A DNA stretch of 48,288 nt from Candidatus Omnitrophota bacterium (GTDB lineage Bacteria; Omnitrophota; Gorgyraeia; Duberdicusellales; 4484-171), in assembly GCA_018826075.1 (NCBI GenBank), contig JAHKAJ010000017.1, positions 1-48,288 of the forward strand, written 5' to 3'. The notes beneath the pieces are model-generated. The model was not told the DNA's origin, ran no database searches, and worked only from the letters and a program-made list of their open reading frames with translations. The position numbers and the translations under genes are program-made. Positions 19,081-29,334 of this stretch are shown here, one piece after another. The first letter of the stretch is position 1, and every line of letters begins with the position of its first letter.

Positions 19081-20073
19081 TTAAATAAAACCTACTGTGT
19101 CTCTGATTATAAGTTCGGTATCCAAAACTACTCTCTGGGGAGTTTTCTGCCCGTCAATTATCTCTTTTAAAATCTTAACCCCCTGCTGAACCATTGCCTT
19201 TAACGGCTGACGGATAGTGGTAAGCATCAAGTTTCCATAAAGACAATGCGGATTATCGTCAAAACCGATAAGACTTAATTTCTTTGGCACTTCGATTCGC
19301 TTTTCTTCGGCAAAACTTAAGACTTCGGAAGCCACTTCATCACTGCAGCAGAAGATAGCCGTCGGAACTTGAGGCAAAGCAAACAGTTTTTCCAACTGCT
19401 CGCGGGTTTCCTTACGCGAAAAATTAGTCTTTCTAACCAGGGCCTCCTTAAATTCAAGGTTATTTTTAGCTAAAGCGCTTTTATAACCATCCAAGCGTTC
19501 CTGGGCGCACTGGACGCGTAAATCGCCGGCAAAATGAGCTATCTGTTTATGGCCGTGATGAATTAAAAATTCCACTGCCTCGTAAGCTCCCTTGAAATTA
19601 TTTATGGCTACAAAACTGACCTCGGGATCTTCGATTTTCTTATTGACCACTACCAACGGTATTGCTTCTTCTACCAGCCGTTCAAGCTGGCGTTGGTTAT
19701 TGATAATATCAGCCAGAATCACTCCGTCAGCCAAGGAACTCTGGAAAGTGTCTTTGTCCCAAAAAATATTGAGATGCAAATCAATAGCATTGCCGGAAGT
19801 TGCAGCAGCAACTTCCCTGATTATCTCCAAAGCATAAAAAGAATAAAAAATCCCTTCATACCCCGGAAGGATCAAACCGAAAGTATTAAGTTTGCCGCCG
19901 GCCAGGCGCCGGGCGTAAAGCAAAGGCCGATAATTAAGCTCTTGCACTGCCTGGGCAACTTTATCCTTATTGTCTTTGCGTAAAGGAAAGTTATTCAGGT
20001 AGCGGGAAACAGTGGCAATAGAAACGCCTGCCTTTTTTGCCACATCTTTGATAGTTATTTTAGGAAAAGACAC
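19081..20073 (-). CDS. LacI-family transcriptional regulator (GTG start)
   Basis: ITIKDVAKKAGVSIATVSRYLNN HTH plus periplasmic-binding-like domain. Confidence 0.93.
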   Translation of the reverse strand: MSFPKITIKDVAKKAGVSIATVSRYLNNFPLRKDNKDKVAQAVQELNYRPLLYARRLAGGKLNTFGLILPGYEGIFYSFYALEIIREVAAATSGNAIDLHLNIFWDKDTFQSSLADGVILADIINNQRQLERLVEEAIPLVVVNKKIEDPEVSFVAINNFKGAYEAVEFLIHHGHKQIAHFAGDLRVQCAQERLDGYKSALAKNNLEFKEALVRKTNFSRKETREQLEKLFALPQVPTAIFCCSDEVASEVLSFAEEKRIEVPKKLSLIGFDDNPHCLYGNLMLTTIRQPLKAMVQQGVKILKEIIDGQKTPQRVVLDTELIIRDTVGFI

Positions 20074-20155
20074 CGCTATTTGGTTTTATGAAGTCGATTA
20101 ATCGGTAATCCGTTCAGCAATTACCGTATAATTGTGCAACCTGTGGCTGTAAAGC

Positions 20156-21337
20156 TTACCGGCTGATGACGATATCGCCTTCCTGGATCATCATTCCACC
20201 GGCAACCTCTCTTACGTCAGCTGCTGATATTTCACGCCGGGTTTCAATGACTTCCAAAGTAGCTACTTCTCTATCGCCACGCATAACTTTCAAAAGATTT
20301 CCTGGACGTATACCGGAAGCTTCCCCAATATCAACTACCACAAACTTTTCTTCCTTGTTTACGGCTATGACTTCGCCTCTTAAGCCCCTTAAACCGGGTG
20401 TTTCGGGCTTAACTATAATCGGAGGAAGCTGTACTGAAGCTGATTCAGAAGCTACAATGCGTTTACCGCCGACTATCGCCTCTTCTAACCGCCCCTGTAA
20501 ATCTTCGAAAGCCATTGATTTTTCCTTGAGAACATTTTCGGCATCGGAGATCCTGCCTTCCAGGTTATCTTTCTTTTCCATGGTCGACTTAAGATTATCC
20601 TGAAGTTTCAGTTTTTCATTGTTAGCTAAAATGATTTCCCGTTTCAAGCTTACATTTTCATTCCGAAGTTTTCTTAATTCAGTAACCGCTGAACTGCGCT
20701 CCTCTCTTTCGCTGACTAAATCCATGCTTAGAACACGCAAGGTTCTCTCTTTAAACTTCAACTCTTCATCAAGCTGCTCTTTAGTTTTGTTAAGCTGATC
20801 TATTTTTATGCTTAACTCTTTGTTGTCTTTATCCAATTGGGTCATTTTACTTTTAGCATCAAAAAGTTCTTTGTTTAAAAAATCAACCTTGGCTTCCAAG
20901 GCAGCTTTCTTTTTAACAAAATCGGCCCAATGGTCTTCAGAGATTCCTACTGAAGTCGAAGTCGAAGAAGAAAAAGACGTAGGTTCACTTACGCTGACTT
21001 GGGTTTGAGGAGATTTGCTCAACTTCTCAACCAAAAGATCTCTCTCTTGGGTAACTTCATTAAGTTTTGATTTAAGACTTTGCCTTTCATCTTCAAGGCG
21101 AGTGAGGTCCTGGCTTACCACTGACAGCTTTTCTTCAAGGCCGCTTCTTTTATCGCGCTCGCCGTTATACTGGTCTTTTAGCTGCTGGTTATCCTGAAGC
21201 AACCCGGCATTTTCGCTTTTCAACTGCTGGTTTGCTTTAGATAATTCTTGATTCTGGCTGTAAAAAGTCCAAGCAATGCCACCGATTCCCAACATAAAAA
21301 CTAACAAGACGACTGGAATTATTTTAGTTAAATTCAT
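20156..21337 (-). CDS. membrane-anchored coiled-coil protein with C-terminal small beta-rich domain
   Basis: N-terminal TM helix, about 230 aa heptad-rich region, C-terminal GEVIAVNKEEKFVVVDIGEASGIRPGNLLKVMRGDREVATLEVIETR. Confidence 0.8.
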   Translation of the reverse strand: MNLTKIIPVVLLVFMLGIGGIAWTFYSQNQELSKANQQLKSENAGLLQDNQQLKDQYNGERDKRSGLEEKLSVVSQDLTRLEDERQSLKSKLNEVTQERDLLVEKLSKSPQTQVSVSEPTSFSSSTSTSVGISEDHWADFVKKKAALEAKVDFLNKELFDAKSKMTQLDKDNKELSIKIDQLNKTKEQLDEELKFKERTLRVLSMDLVSEREERSSAVTELRKLRNENVSLKREIILANNEKLKLQDNLKSTMEKKDNLEGRISDAENVLKEKSMAFEDLQGRLEEAIVGGKRIVASESASVQLPPIIVKPETPGLRGLRGEVIAVNKEEKFVVVDIGEASGIRPGNLLKVMRGDREVATLEVIETRREISAADVREVAGGMMIQEGDIVISR

Positions 21338-21373
21338 CAGAATCCTCCTTTTGGATTAATTATAGCATATATA

Positions 21374-22330
21374 TTATACCTGTAAAGCCTTTTCTTTAAA
21401 AACTAACATTGCCGCGCCCAGGGACGTAGCTTGGCTGCCCAGGCCGGAAAGGGTTACTTTGCAATTCTTCCTCATTTCACTGAAAGAAAACTTCTTCAGG
21501 GAATCAAAACATCCTTCAAGAAAGAACTCACCGGCCACTTCAAGCCCGCCTCCGATAATAAGCACTTCCGGATTAAGTAAATTTATGAGAAATGCTGATT
21601 TAGCACCCAAGGCTTGAGCTGCTTCTCTTACCACTTCCCGGGAAATTTTATCCTTCTTTTTAGCCTCTTCGAAAATAGCCCCCAAGGATAATTCACCGCT
21701 TGAACTTATGCGTTTAATCAAACGGGTCTCCTTACCCAATGAAACCAATGCCTTAGCCCGCTTGACCATACCCAGGTCAGCCGGCCAACGCGAAAGAAAA
21801 GAAAAATCACCAAGATAAGAACTCATATTTTTTTGAGGATTCAAAAATAATTCTCCGGCCGCCCCATCTCTACCTTTATATACGCCTCCGTTAATGATTA
21901 TCCCGCAGCCAACTCCTGAAAATAAATAGATGACATTGTTACATTTTGAAAAATTGGTTTGATATTCAGCCCAAGCCGAAGCATTAGCATCATTCTCGAG
22001 ATAAACCGGGAAGCCAAATTTCTTTTTAAAATAATCTCTCAAAGGAAGAGCGACGTAGGAATCCGGAGGCTGAGGCCAGTAAACAATTCCTTTTTTACTG
22101 TTTACGATCCCCCCCAAAGCAAGGCCTATGCCTTCGATGTCCGACTTGTGTTTTTTGGCTTTGGAAAGTATTTCTTCAAACAGTTCGATCAAAGTAGTCA
22201 GGGTCTCGTTAGCGCTGACTTTGACTCTGTTCTTTTTTACCCTGGTGATGACTTGGTTATCTTGGCTTAGAAGAATAGCTTCGGCATCAAAAAGATTAAG
22301 CCCTATACCCAAAGAATATTTCTTACCCAT
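21374..22330 (-). CDS. ROK-family sugar kinase/regulator-like protein
   Basis: GIGLALGGIVNSKKGIVYWPQ, LENDANASAWAEY, GVGCGIIINGGVYKGRDGAAGE. Confidence 0.9.
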   Translation of the reverse strand: MGKKYSLGIGLNLFDAEAILLSQDNQVITRVKKNRVKVSANETLTTLIELFEEILSKAKKHKSDIEGIGLALGGIVNSKKGIVYWPQPPDSYVALPLRDYFKKKFGFPVYLENDANASAWAEYQTNFSKCNNVIYLFSGVGCGIIINGGVYKGRDGAAGELFLNPQKNMSSYLGDFSFLSRWPADLGMVKRAKALVSLGKETRLIKRISSSGELSLGAIFEEAKKKDKISREVVREAAQALGAKSAFLINLLNPEVLIIGGGLEVAGEFFLEGCFDSLKKFSFSEMRKNCKVTLSGLGSQATSLGAAMLVFKEKALQV

Positions 22331-22394
22331 GTTATTTTTACCTGCTTAAAGCTATACTAGAAAAATTCTACCAAAAATTCAGCTAATTACAAGG

Positions 22395-23342
22395 CTATTG
22401 TTCGATTTTAAAACTTATCTTCTCAACTTCTTTTGAAGGCCGGGATTTCCAGCGCCGATGAATCCAGCTCCATTGAGAAACTTCCTTTTTTACCCATTGT
22501 TCGATAATCCGGGTTAACTTGATTACATTGATAAGTACGGTTTCGTTTTTATCAGCTGTTATTATCAGCTCTTCCTCAGGGAAAATCTTTACCCGGTGTT
22601 TTCCTCTTGCCTCGCGGTAGATATATGCCGGGACTACCGAACTTTGAGTCCTGAGAGCCAAAACCACCGGCCCAACAGGAGTAGCGGCTAATTTCCCGAA
22701 AAACTTTACCCAAACTCCCCCGGTGCCAAAATTTTGATCCATCTGCATCAGGACTATTTCATTATTAGCTAAAGCCCGGATAATGCCATTAACACATTCC
22801 CGGCGGGGATAAGAAAAAATCGTTTTTACTCCGGCAGCCGTCCGCAAAGTATGGATATAATCACTGGTCTTTTCATCGCGCATCGGCCGGGTAACGAAAT
22901 TGACCGGGTAACCGGCCTTGGCTAATTTCAGGCTCATTAGAGGAAAATTTCCCAAATGAGCAGTGACCATGACCACGCCTTTGCCCTTACTCAAAGCTTG
23001 CTTAAGGTTACTTTCTCCGTCAATACCTATATCTTGCAGCTGATCAGGGTTCTTTAAAAAATTAAGCAGCTCAAAAGAACCTTGAACCATAAAAATAAAA
23101 AAATCACGGGCTATTTTTTTCCGCTGTTTAGTGTCCAGTTCCGGGAAAGCGACAGCTAAACTCTCGAGGGCAACTTTACGATGGCGGACTACGACCAAAT
23201 AAGCGAAAGACCCCAATATTTTTCCCAAAAAGTAATTCCAGCTTAAAGGAGTTATGCCGCAGAGAAAAACAAAAGCCTTCATGAAAATCCAGCCAAGATT
23301 GCGCCGTAAAAATTTATTTTTTTCTTTATCCATTTTTTCCAA
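22395..23342 (-). CDS. lysophospholipid/lipid A acyltransferase (LpxL/HtrB family)
   Basis: GVVMVTAHLGNFPLMSLKLAKAGYPVNFVTRPMRD; MQMDQNFG. Confidence 0.9.
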   Translation of the reverse strand: MEKMDKEKNKFLRRNLGWIFMKAFVFLCGITPLSWNYFLGKILGSFAYLVVVRHRKVALESLAVAFPELDTKQRKKIARDFFIFMVQGSFELLNFLKNPDQLQDIGIDGESNLKQALSKGKGVVMVTAHLGNFPLMSLKLAKAGYPVNFVTRPMRDEKTSDYIHTLRTAAGVKTIFSYPRRECVNGIIRALANNEIVLMQMDQNFGTGGVWVKFFGKLAATPVGPVVLALRTQSSVVPAYIYREARGKHRVKIFPEEELIITADKNETVLINVIKLTRIIEQWVKKEVSQWSWIHRRWKSRPSKEVEKISFKIEQ

Positions 23343-23346
23343 AAAC

Positions 23347-23835
23347 TTACAACTTATAACCGAATTTTCTTAAAAATAATTTTCTTTCCTGAGAATCTTC
23401 TTTACCTTCTATGCCTTTAGGCGAAAATCCGTCCACAACTCCCAAGATAGCTTTGCCCTGCTCGGTCTTGGCAACGATAACTTCCAGAGGGTTTGCGCTG
23501 GCGCAAAAGATCCGACAAACTTCAGGTACATTTTTTATCTGGTTCAAAACATTAATCGGATAAGATTCTTTCAAGGCCACAAAAAACAGGTGTCCGCAAC
23601 CGATCCTTAAAACGTTGCTGGCAGCGATCTCTATTAAGTCCGGATCATTGCCTTCAATCCTCACCAGACATTTCCCAGAAGCCTCTGAAAAAGCCAAACC
23701 AAACCTGATATTAGGCATACTACCAACCAAGGCTTCGTAAACATCTTCAACAGTTTTAACAAAATGGGAATGACCGATGATCACATTCAGATCTTGCGGC
23801 TTCTCGATTTTTATTAGCTCAAGGCCGATCTCCAT
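23347..23835 (-). CDS. adenosine-specific kinase family protein (PF04008-like)
   Basis: LNVIIGHSHFVKTVEDVYEALVGSMPNIRFGLAFSEASGKCLVRIEGND ... ANPLEVIVAKTEQGKAILGVVDG. Confidence 0.85.
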   Translation of the reverse strand: MEIGLELIKIEKPQDLNVIIGHSHFVKTVEDVYEALVGSMPNIRFGLAFSEASGKCLVRIEGNDPDLIEIAASNVLRIGCGHLFFVALKESYPINVLNQIKNVPEVCRIFCASANPLEVIVAKTEQGKAILGVVDGFSPKGIEGKEDSQERKLFLRKFGYKL

Positions 23836-25322
23836 TAAGCCTCCCTGATCAATCCGTCTTTAATAGAAATGCCGATAAGAAAGATACCGCAGAAAAGCGG
23901 CAAAAGTTCACCGCTGGCAAAATAAAGGCTTCGCTTATTATACACGGAAACTCTGAAGGTTTCTACTCCCGAAAAGAAAACTTCCCGGCTCTGGTTTCGA
24001 AAGATGCTGATTTGGCCTTTAAAAGAAACCCAGCCGCTGATGCCGGTATTAGCCGAACGTACGATTGGGATCCGGTTCTCCACTGCCCGAAAAGCTAAGA
24101 TAGCCAGGTGCTGGCGGCTTTGAGGATTTCCGCCAAACCAGGCATCATTGGTGATATTGACCAGGAAATCATTGGTACCAGATAGTTGAGATACATAAAC
24201 CGGAAGTACATCTTCAAAACAGATAAGGGTTGAAAAAGAAGCATCCTGGTGACTGAATACCGAAAGATCTTTACCGGGGCTGATATCGCCGATAACATTA
24301 AGGACGCTGATGAAACTGAAAAAATTCCTTAACGGCACATATTCGCCAAAAGGAACTAACTTTACTTTGCGGTAAGAATCTATTGTCAATTTACCATTTT
24401 CATCTTTTCGAAAAAGCAGGGCTGCATTGTAAAACTTCCCTTTTTCTTCCAAAAGCGTTCCAATCAATAACTCTCTGTTGATATCGTAAACAAAATCCAA
24501 AATATCCGACATCCCACCATCCTTAACTACCTGCGGCCAGGCAGCCTCAGGAAAAATCACTAAAGAGTCTTTATCAGTGGCCTTACCTAAAACTTTCAAG
24601 GTGTCTATTATTGAAGAGGCTGCCGGAGGCTGCCATTTCAGTTCTTGAGGAATGTTCGGCTGGACTAAAGAAACTTTTATTGATCTGGTTTCCTTTAAAC
24701 TATCCAACCGGTAGAACGAATAAACAAAAGCAGCGGCAAAAATTAAAATAACCAAAAAGACTTTTTTAACTATCAGGCTTTTTTCTCGGGAAAGCTTTTC
24801 TTTTTGGACTAAGAAATTCCCGGTCTCCCAAATAAAAACATTGGCCAAAACGATTAAAAAGGAGATCAGTTTGACTCCGCCTAGATCGGCAGCCTGGATT
24901 AAATGCAAATTGTTGTATTGACAATAGCCTAAATTTGCCCAGCCAAAACCAATCCAGATATTTTCTTTCAAAAATTCTGTAATCACCCAAAGGCAAGGCA
25001 GGCTGATGATTGTTAAAGGTTTTTTTAAAAACCAACGGGCAGCCAGGAAAAAAATTACTGAAAACAAAGAAAGGTAAACAACCAGAGTAAACAACCCCAG
25101 GAAAGTCACCTGGGCTATCCAATGTACCACTGTTAAATTATAAGCCAGCCCAAAAGATAAAGCCGCCAGAAATCCTTGTTTAAAAGAACTTTTGCTTATA
25201 GCCTGTAAAAAAGGTATCAGCGAAAACCAAATCAGAAAGGCTGACCAGGGAAAATCAAAGGCTAACCCGGTAAGTACGCCGCTTATCAGCGACAATAGTA
25301 TCAGCTTCATCTTCCGCAACAC
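23835..25322 (-). CDS. lnt: apolipoprotein N-acyltransferase
   Basis: Multi-TM N-terminus plus nitrilase domain: VSLVQPNIPQELKW, VIFPEAAWP, LICFEDVLP, NITNDAWFG. Confidence 0.92.
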   Translation of the reverse strand: MLRKMKLILLSLISGVLTGLAFDFPWSAFLIWFSLIPFLQAISKSSFKQGFLAALSFGLAYNLTVVHWIAQVTFLGLFTLVVYLSLFSVIFFLAARWFLKKPLTIISLPCLWVITEFLKENIWIGFGWANLGYCQYNNLHLIQAADLGGVKLISFLIVLANVFIWETGNFLVQKEKLSREKSLIVKKVFLVILIFAAAFVYSFYRLDSLKETRSIKVSLVQPNIPQELKWQPPAASSIIDTLKVLGKATDKDSLVIFPEAAWPQVVKDGGMSDILDFVYDINRELLIGTLLEEKGKFYNAALLFRKDENGKLTIDSYRKVKLVPFGEYVPLRNFFSFISVLNVIGDISPGKDLSVFSHQDASFSTLICFEDVLPVYVSQLSGTNDFLVNITNDAWFGGNPQSRQHLAILAFRAVENRIPIVRSANTGISGWVSFKGQISIFRNQSREVFFSGVETFRVSVYNKRSLYFASGELLPLFCGIFLIGISIKDGLIREA

Positions 25323-28162
25323 TTTTTATATTTCTTGCCGCTTCCGCAAGGGCAAGGCTGGTTTCTACCGGTTTTTTTATCGTCGACCTTGGGCGGAGAA
25401 GATTCTTTGACCGCTTTTTTTTCCAAAGGCGTATACTGAGAATGAATAAAATCCTTGGGTGTATCAGAAAAAACCCCTACTTCCTCAACGGCCGGCTTCA
25501 TTTTAGCCTTGAAAACCGTCTCAACTATCCCCTCTTTGATATTAGCGATCATCTCCTGAAAAGCCAGGTAAGATTCGCGCTGGTACTCAACCAAAGGATC
25601 AGAATGGGCGTGAGCCCGCAAGTGAATACCTTCTCTTAAGTGATCCATGACCAAAAGGTGCTCTTTCCAACGGGAATCAACTATCCACAAACTGACCATT
25701 CTTTCAATTTGGCGCATCTGCTCAGGGTTAGCTTTTGACTCTTTTGCCTGATAATATTCTTTTAATCGTTTTTTTAAAACTTGGGAAGCTTCCTGAGAAG
25801 ATAGATTGTCAAAATCCGACTTATCCAGTTCTAATTCAAATCCGGACTTAATCCTCTGGGTAAGCCCGGAAATATCCGGCTGTTCATTAAAATAAATACC
25901 AATACTGCTGTCTATTGCATTATCCAGCATCGAAAAAATCTCTTCCCGCATATCCACACCTTCGAGGATCTCTCTGCGCTGCTGGTAAATAACTTCCCGT
26001 TGCTTGTTCATTATATTATCATATTGCAGAAGCTGCTTTCTAATTTCAAAGTTATGCCCCTCGACTCTCTTTTGAGCAACTGCCAGAGAATGGTTGATAA
26101 TCGCATGCTCTATCGGCTGGTCTTCAGGAAAACCAAAAGTATCCATTAAGCTGTAGATCTTTTCCGAACCAAACAAGCGCATCAAGTCATCTTCAAGAGA
26201 AACATAGAACCGCGACGATCCCGGGTCACCCTGACGTCCGCTGCGGCCGCGCAGCTGGTTATCGATTCTTCTTGACTCATGCCTCTGGGTACCAATTATA
26301 TGCAACCCCCCCAAAGCAACCACTGCCGAATGGTCAGTTTCGAATTTAGCCCGATGTTTTTGATATAAGCTGTCGTACTCTTTTAAGTAATCCGGATCAG
26401 CTAAAGAGATCTCGTTTTTGTGTAAAATGTCTTTGATGAAGTAGTCGAGATTGCCGCCAAGGATAATATCAGTTCCCCGGCCGGCCATATTGGTAGCTAT
26501 AGTTACCTGAGCGAGCCTTCCGGCCTGGGCGATGATGTAAGCCTCTTTTTCATGATATTTAGCATTCAAAATATTATGAGGTATACCGCTATTGTTAAGC
26601 AAAAAAGAAAGTTGCTCTGAATCATCGATGGAAGTAGTTCCCACAAGGACCGGCTGCTTCTTCTGATAAAGCTCCTTTATCTCCTCAACTACCGCTTTAA
26701 ACTTTCCGATTTTAGTCTTATAGATCCGGTCAGGATAATTAGTCCTAATCAATTGGCAGTTAGTGGGGATAGTTATTACGTCCAAGCTATAAATATGGTT
26801 AAACTCATTAGCCTCGGTATAAGCAGTTCCGGTCATACCGGCTAATTTTTTATACATCCGGAAATAGTTCTGAAGAGTGATTGTGGCCAAGGTCTGAGAC
26901 TCCTCCTGTATCTTTAAATTTTCCTTGGCTTCAACTGCCTGGTGCAGGCCGTCTGACCAACGCCGTCCAGGCATCAACCTTCCGGTAAATTCGTCAACTA
27001 TCAGGACCTGGCCGTCTTTTGCAATATATTCCCGGTCGGAAAAGAAAAGATAATGTGCACGCAAACCTTGAGTGATATAATGCAACCAAGGGTTGGAAAA
27101 TTTATCCGGAGACTCATCAGAAAGGCTGTTTATGCCCAGTATTCGCTCGCAGCGTTTTTCGCCACCGGAAGTCAGGTAAGTCTGGTGGGTCTTCTCCTCG
27201 ACAATCGCATCATAAGCCTCCTCTAATTCCTGAGGCGACATTACGGTTTGCGAACCATCGCTGTTTTTAATAGTGACTGTCCCTTCTTTGGTGTTGTCAA
27301 AACGCTGAATGATCTTCTTGATCTTTAGCTGGCGGACTGCCCGGTCAGCCAGATAATATTTCTGAATATAGCTCTCAGCCGGCCCAGAGATAATCAAAGG
27401 AGTCCTGGCCTCATCGATCAAGATCGAATCTACTTCATCAACGACTGCGTACCAGTGCCGGCGTTGAACCATATTTTGAGGGTTAGTGGCCATATTATCA
27501 CGTAAATAATCAAACCCAAATTCATTGTTAGTGCCGTAGGTTATATCACAGGCATACGCTGCCCGTCGCTGGCGGCTATCCATATCCTGCTGGATGACCC
27601 CCACTGAAAATCCCAAATATTCATATATCGGGCCCATCCATTCACTATCACGCTTAGCTAAATAATCATTGACTGTAACGATATGGACCCCCTGATCGAC
27701 TAAAGCATTCAAGGAAGCAGCCAAAGTAGCCACCAAAGTTTTTCCTTCACCGGTCACCATCTCGGCTATTTTATTTTTATGCAAGACCAAACCTCCCAGG
27801 ATCTGCACATCAAAATGTCGCATCTTGACTGTCCGGCGGGCGGCTTCCCTGACCAGGGCGAAATAAAAAGGCAACTTATCATCAAGTGCCGCTTCAATCA
27901 TCTCCTTGAGTTCCTCGGGCTGGCTTTGGGAAATCTTCTCCTGGATCAATCTTTTAAACTCCTGGGTCTTTTGTTTAAAATATTCCGGCGGTTTTGATTC
28001 TAACTCTTTCTCAAAACTATTGACCTTACCCACCAAAGGCGTTAATTTCGCCACTTCTTTCAAGGCCGGAGTGGGTATCTCCTTATTTAAAATAACCTTT
28101 ACTTGAAATTTAAGGCGGTTTATTTTCCGCTGGCAAATCTTTAAAATAATCGTCTTAAGCAT
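25307..28162 (-). CDS. secA: preprotein translocase ATPase SecA
   Basis: MVTGEGKTLVATLAA, DEVDSILIDEARTPLIISG, C-terminal zinc motif PCPCGSGKKYKKCC. Confidence 0.97.
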   Translation of the reverse strand: MLKTIILKICQRKINRLKFQVKVILNKEIPTPALKEVAKLTPLVGKVNSFEKELESKPPEYFKQKTQEFKRLIQEKISQSQPEELKEMIEAALDDKLPFYFALVREAARRTVKMRHFDVQILGGLVLHKNKIAEMVTGEGKTLVATLAASLNALVDQGVHIVTVNDYLAKRDSEWMGPIYEYLGFSVGVIQQDMDSRQRRAAYACDITYGTNNEFGFDYLRDNMATNPQNMVQRRHWYAVVDEVDSILIDEARTPLIISGPAESYIQKYYLADRAVRQLKIKKIIQRFDNTKEGTVTIKNSDGSQTVMSPQELEEAYDAIVEEKTHQTYLTSGGEKRCERILGINSLSDESPDKFSNPWLHYITQGLRAHYLFFSDREYIAKDGQVLIVDEFTGRLMPGRRWSDGLHQAVEAKENLKIQEESQTLATITLQNYFRMYKKLAGMTGTAYTEANEFNHIYSLDVITIPTNCQLIRTNYPDRIYKTKIGKFKAVVEEIKELYQKKQPVLVGTTSIDDSEQLSFLLNNSGIPHNILNAKYHEKEAYIIAQAGRLAQVTIATNMAGRGTDIILGGNLDYFIKDILHKNEISLADPDYLKEYDSLYQKHRAKFETDHSAVVALGGLHIIGTQRHESRRIDNQLRGRSGRQGDPGSSRFYVSLEDDLMRLFGSEKIYSLMDTFGFPEDQPIEHAIINHSLAVAQKRVEGHNFEIRKQLLQYDNIMNKQREVIYQQRREILEGVDMREEIFSMLDNAIDSSIGIYFNEQPDISGLTQRIKSGFELELDKSDFDNLSSQEASQVLKKRLKEYYQAKESKANPEQMRQIERMVSLWIVDSRWKEHLLVMDHLREGIHLRAHAHSDPLVEYQRESYLAFQEMIANIKEGIVETVFKAKMKPAVEEVGVFSDTPKDFIHSQYTPLEKKAVKESSPPKVDDKKTGRNQPCPCGSGKKYKKCCGR

Positions 28163-28165
28163 CGG

Positions 28166-29257
28166 CTACTCCTCAGACTCGCTCATAAATCTTAAATAGG
28201 CGTAGAGAAAATTATCTATTTTACCCTCGAGAACACTTTTAGCATCGCCGACCTCTAAATCGGTCCGGTGGTCTTTGACTAACAAGTAAGGATGCAAAAC
28301 GTAAGAGCGGATTTGTGAACCCCACTCAATCCTTCTTTTGGTCCCAGAAACTTTTTCCAGTTCTTTTCGATTATGGTCCTCCCGGCGCTCGTAAAGCTTG
28401 GCTTTGAGGATTTGAAGGGCTGCCTGTTTATTTTGATGCTGAGAACGCTCATTTTGACAAACCACCACAATACCGGTCGGAAGATGAGTTATCCGTACAG
28501 CCGAATCAGTAACATTCACATGCTGGCCGCCGGCTCCGGAAGCCCGGTAAGTATCTATTTTCAGTTCTTCGGGCTTTATCTCGATTTCTAAACCATCTTT
28601 TATCTCCGGCAAAACATCTACTGAAGCAAACGAAGTATGACGGCGCTTGTTGGCATCAAAGGGAGAAATCCTTACTAAACGGTGGACTCCCCGCTCCGAA
28701 CGCAGCAAACCGTAGCATCTCAAACCCTGGATAAAAAAAGTAATGCTTTTTAAGCCGGCTTCCTCGCCGCGCAGCTCATCCAAGACTTTGAGTTTAAAAC
28801 CCTTGTCTTCAGCCCAGCGAAAATACATCCGAAAAAGCATAGCTGCCCAATCGCAGGCTTCGGTCCCGCCGGCGCCGGAATTGATCTCGACAATCGCATT
28901 AGCATTATCGAACTTTCCTGGGAAAAGGATCTTAAGCTTGAACTGTTCGCAATCGCCTTCCAATCGCTTAAGCTCTTTTAAAACATCCTTCTCAAAGCTT
29001 AGATCGTCCAGATTTACTATTTCTTCAAGATTGATAAAAGCCGTATAAAGGCTTTGCCAATCATCAACATCACTTTTTAGATATTTTAACTCATCAACCA
29101 GGCTTTGAGCTTTTTTAGAATCATCCCAGAACCCCGGTTCGGACATCTTAAACTGTAACTTTTCAATAGCGGTTTTTTTCTCCTCGATTTTTAAAATCTG
29201 CCCAAAATGCACCAGTTCCTTTTCCAACTGCTGGACTCTTTTGTTTATTTCCTGCAT
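28166..29257 (-). CDS. prfB: peptide chain release factor 2 (no programmed frameshift)
   Basis: SPF motif (RISPFDANKRRHTSF) and GAGGQHVN; single continuous frame. Confidence 0.95.
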   Translation of the reverse strand: MQEINKRVQQLEKELVHFGQILKIEEKKTAIEKLQFKMSEPGFWDDSKKAQSLVDELKYLKSDVDDWQSLYTAFINLEEIVNLDDLSFEKDVLKELKRLEGDCEQFKLKILFPGKFDNANAIVEINSGAGGTEACDWAAMLFRMYFRWAEDKGFKLKVLDELRGEEAGLKSITFFIQGLRCYGLLRSERGVHRLVRISPFDANKRRHTSFASVDVLPEIKDGLEIEIKPEELKIDTYRASGAGGQHVNVTDSAVRITHLPTGIVVVCQNERSQHQNKQAALQILKAKLYERREDHNRKELEKVSGTKRRIEWGSQIRSYVLHPYLLVKDHRTDLEVGDAKSVLEGKIDNFLYAYLRFMSESEE

Positions 29258-29334
29258 TCAAACCTCTAAGCAAAGATTATCGCCGAAAAAAAGGTAAAAT
29301 AACTATACCTAAAAATTGGCCAACCACCTTTTGA

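Noticed and set aside
20166-20603. 145-aa ORF antisense to the coiled-coil gene
   Set aside because: Low-complexity Ser/Leu-rich mirror of a repetitive coding strand; no recognisable domain
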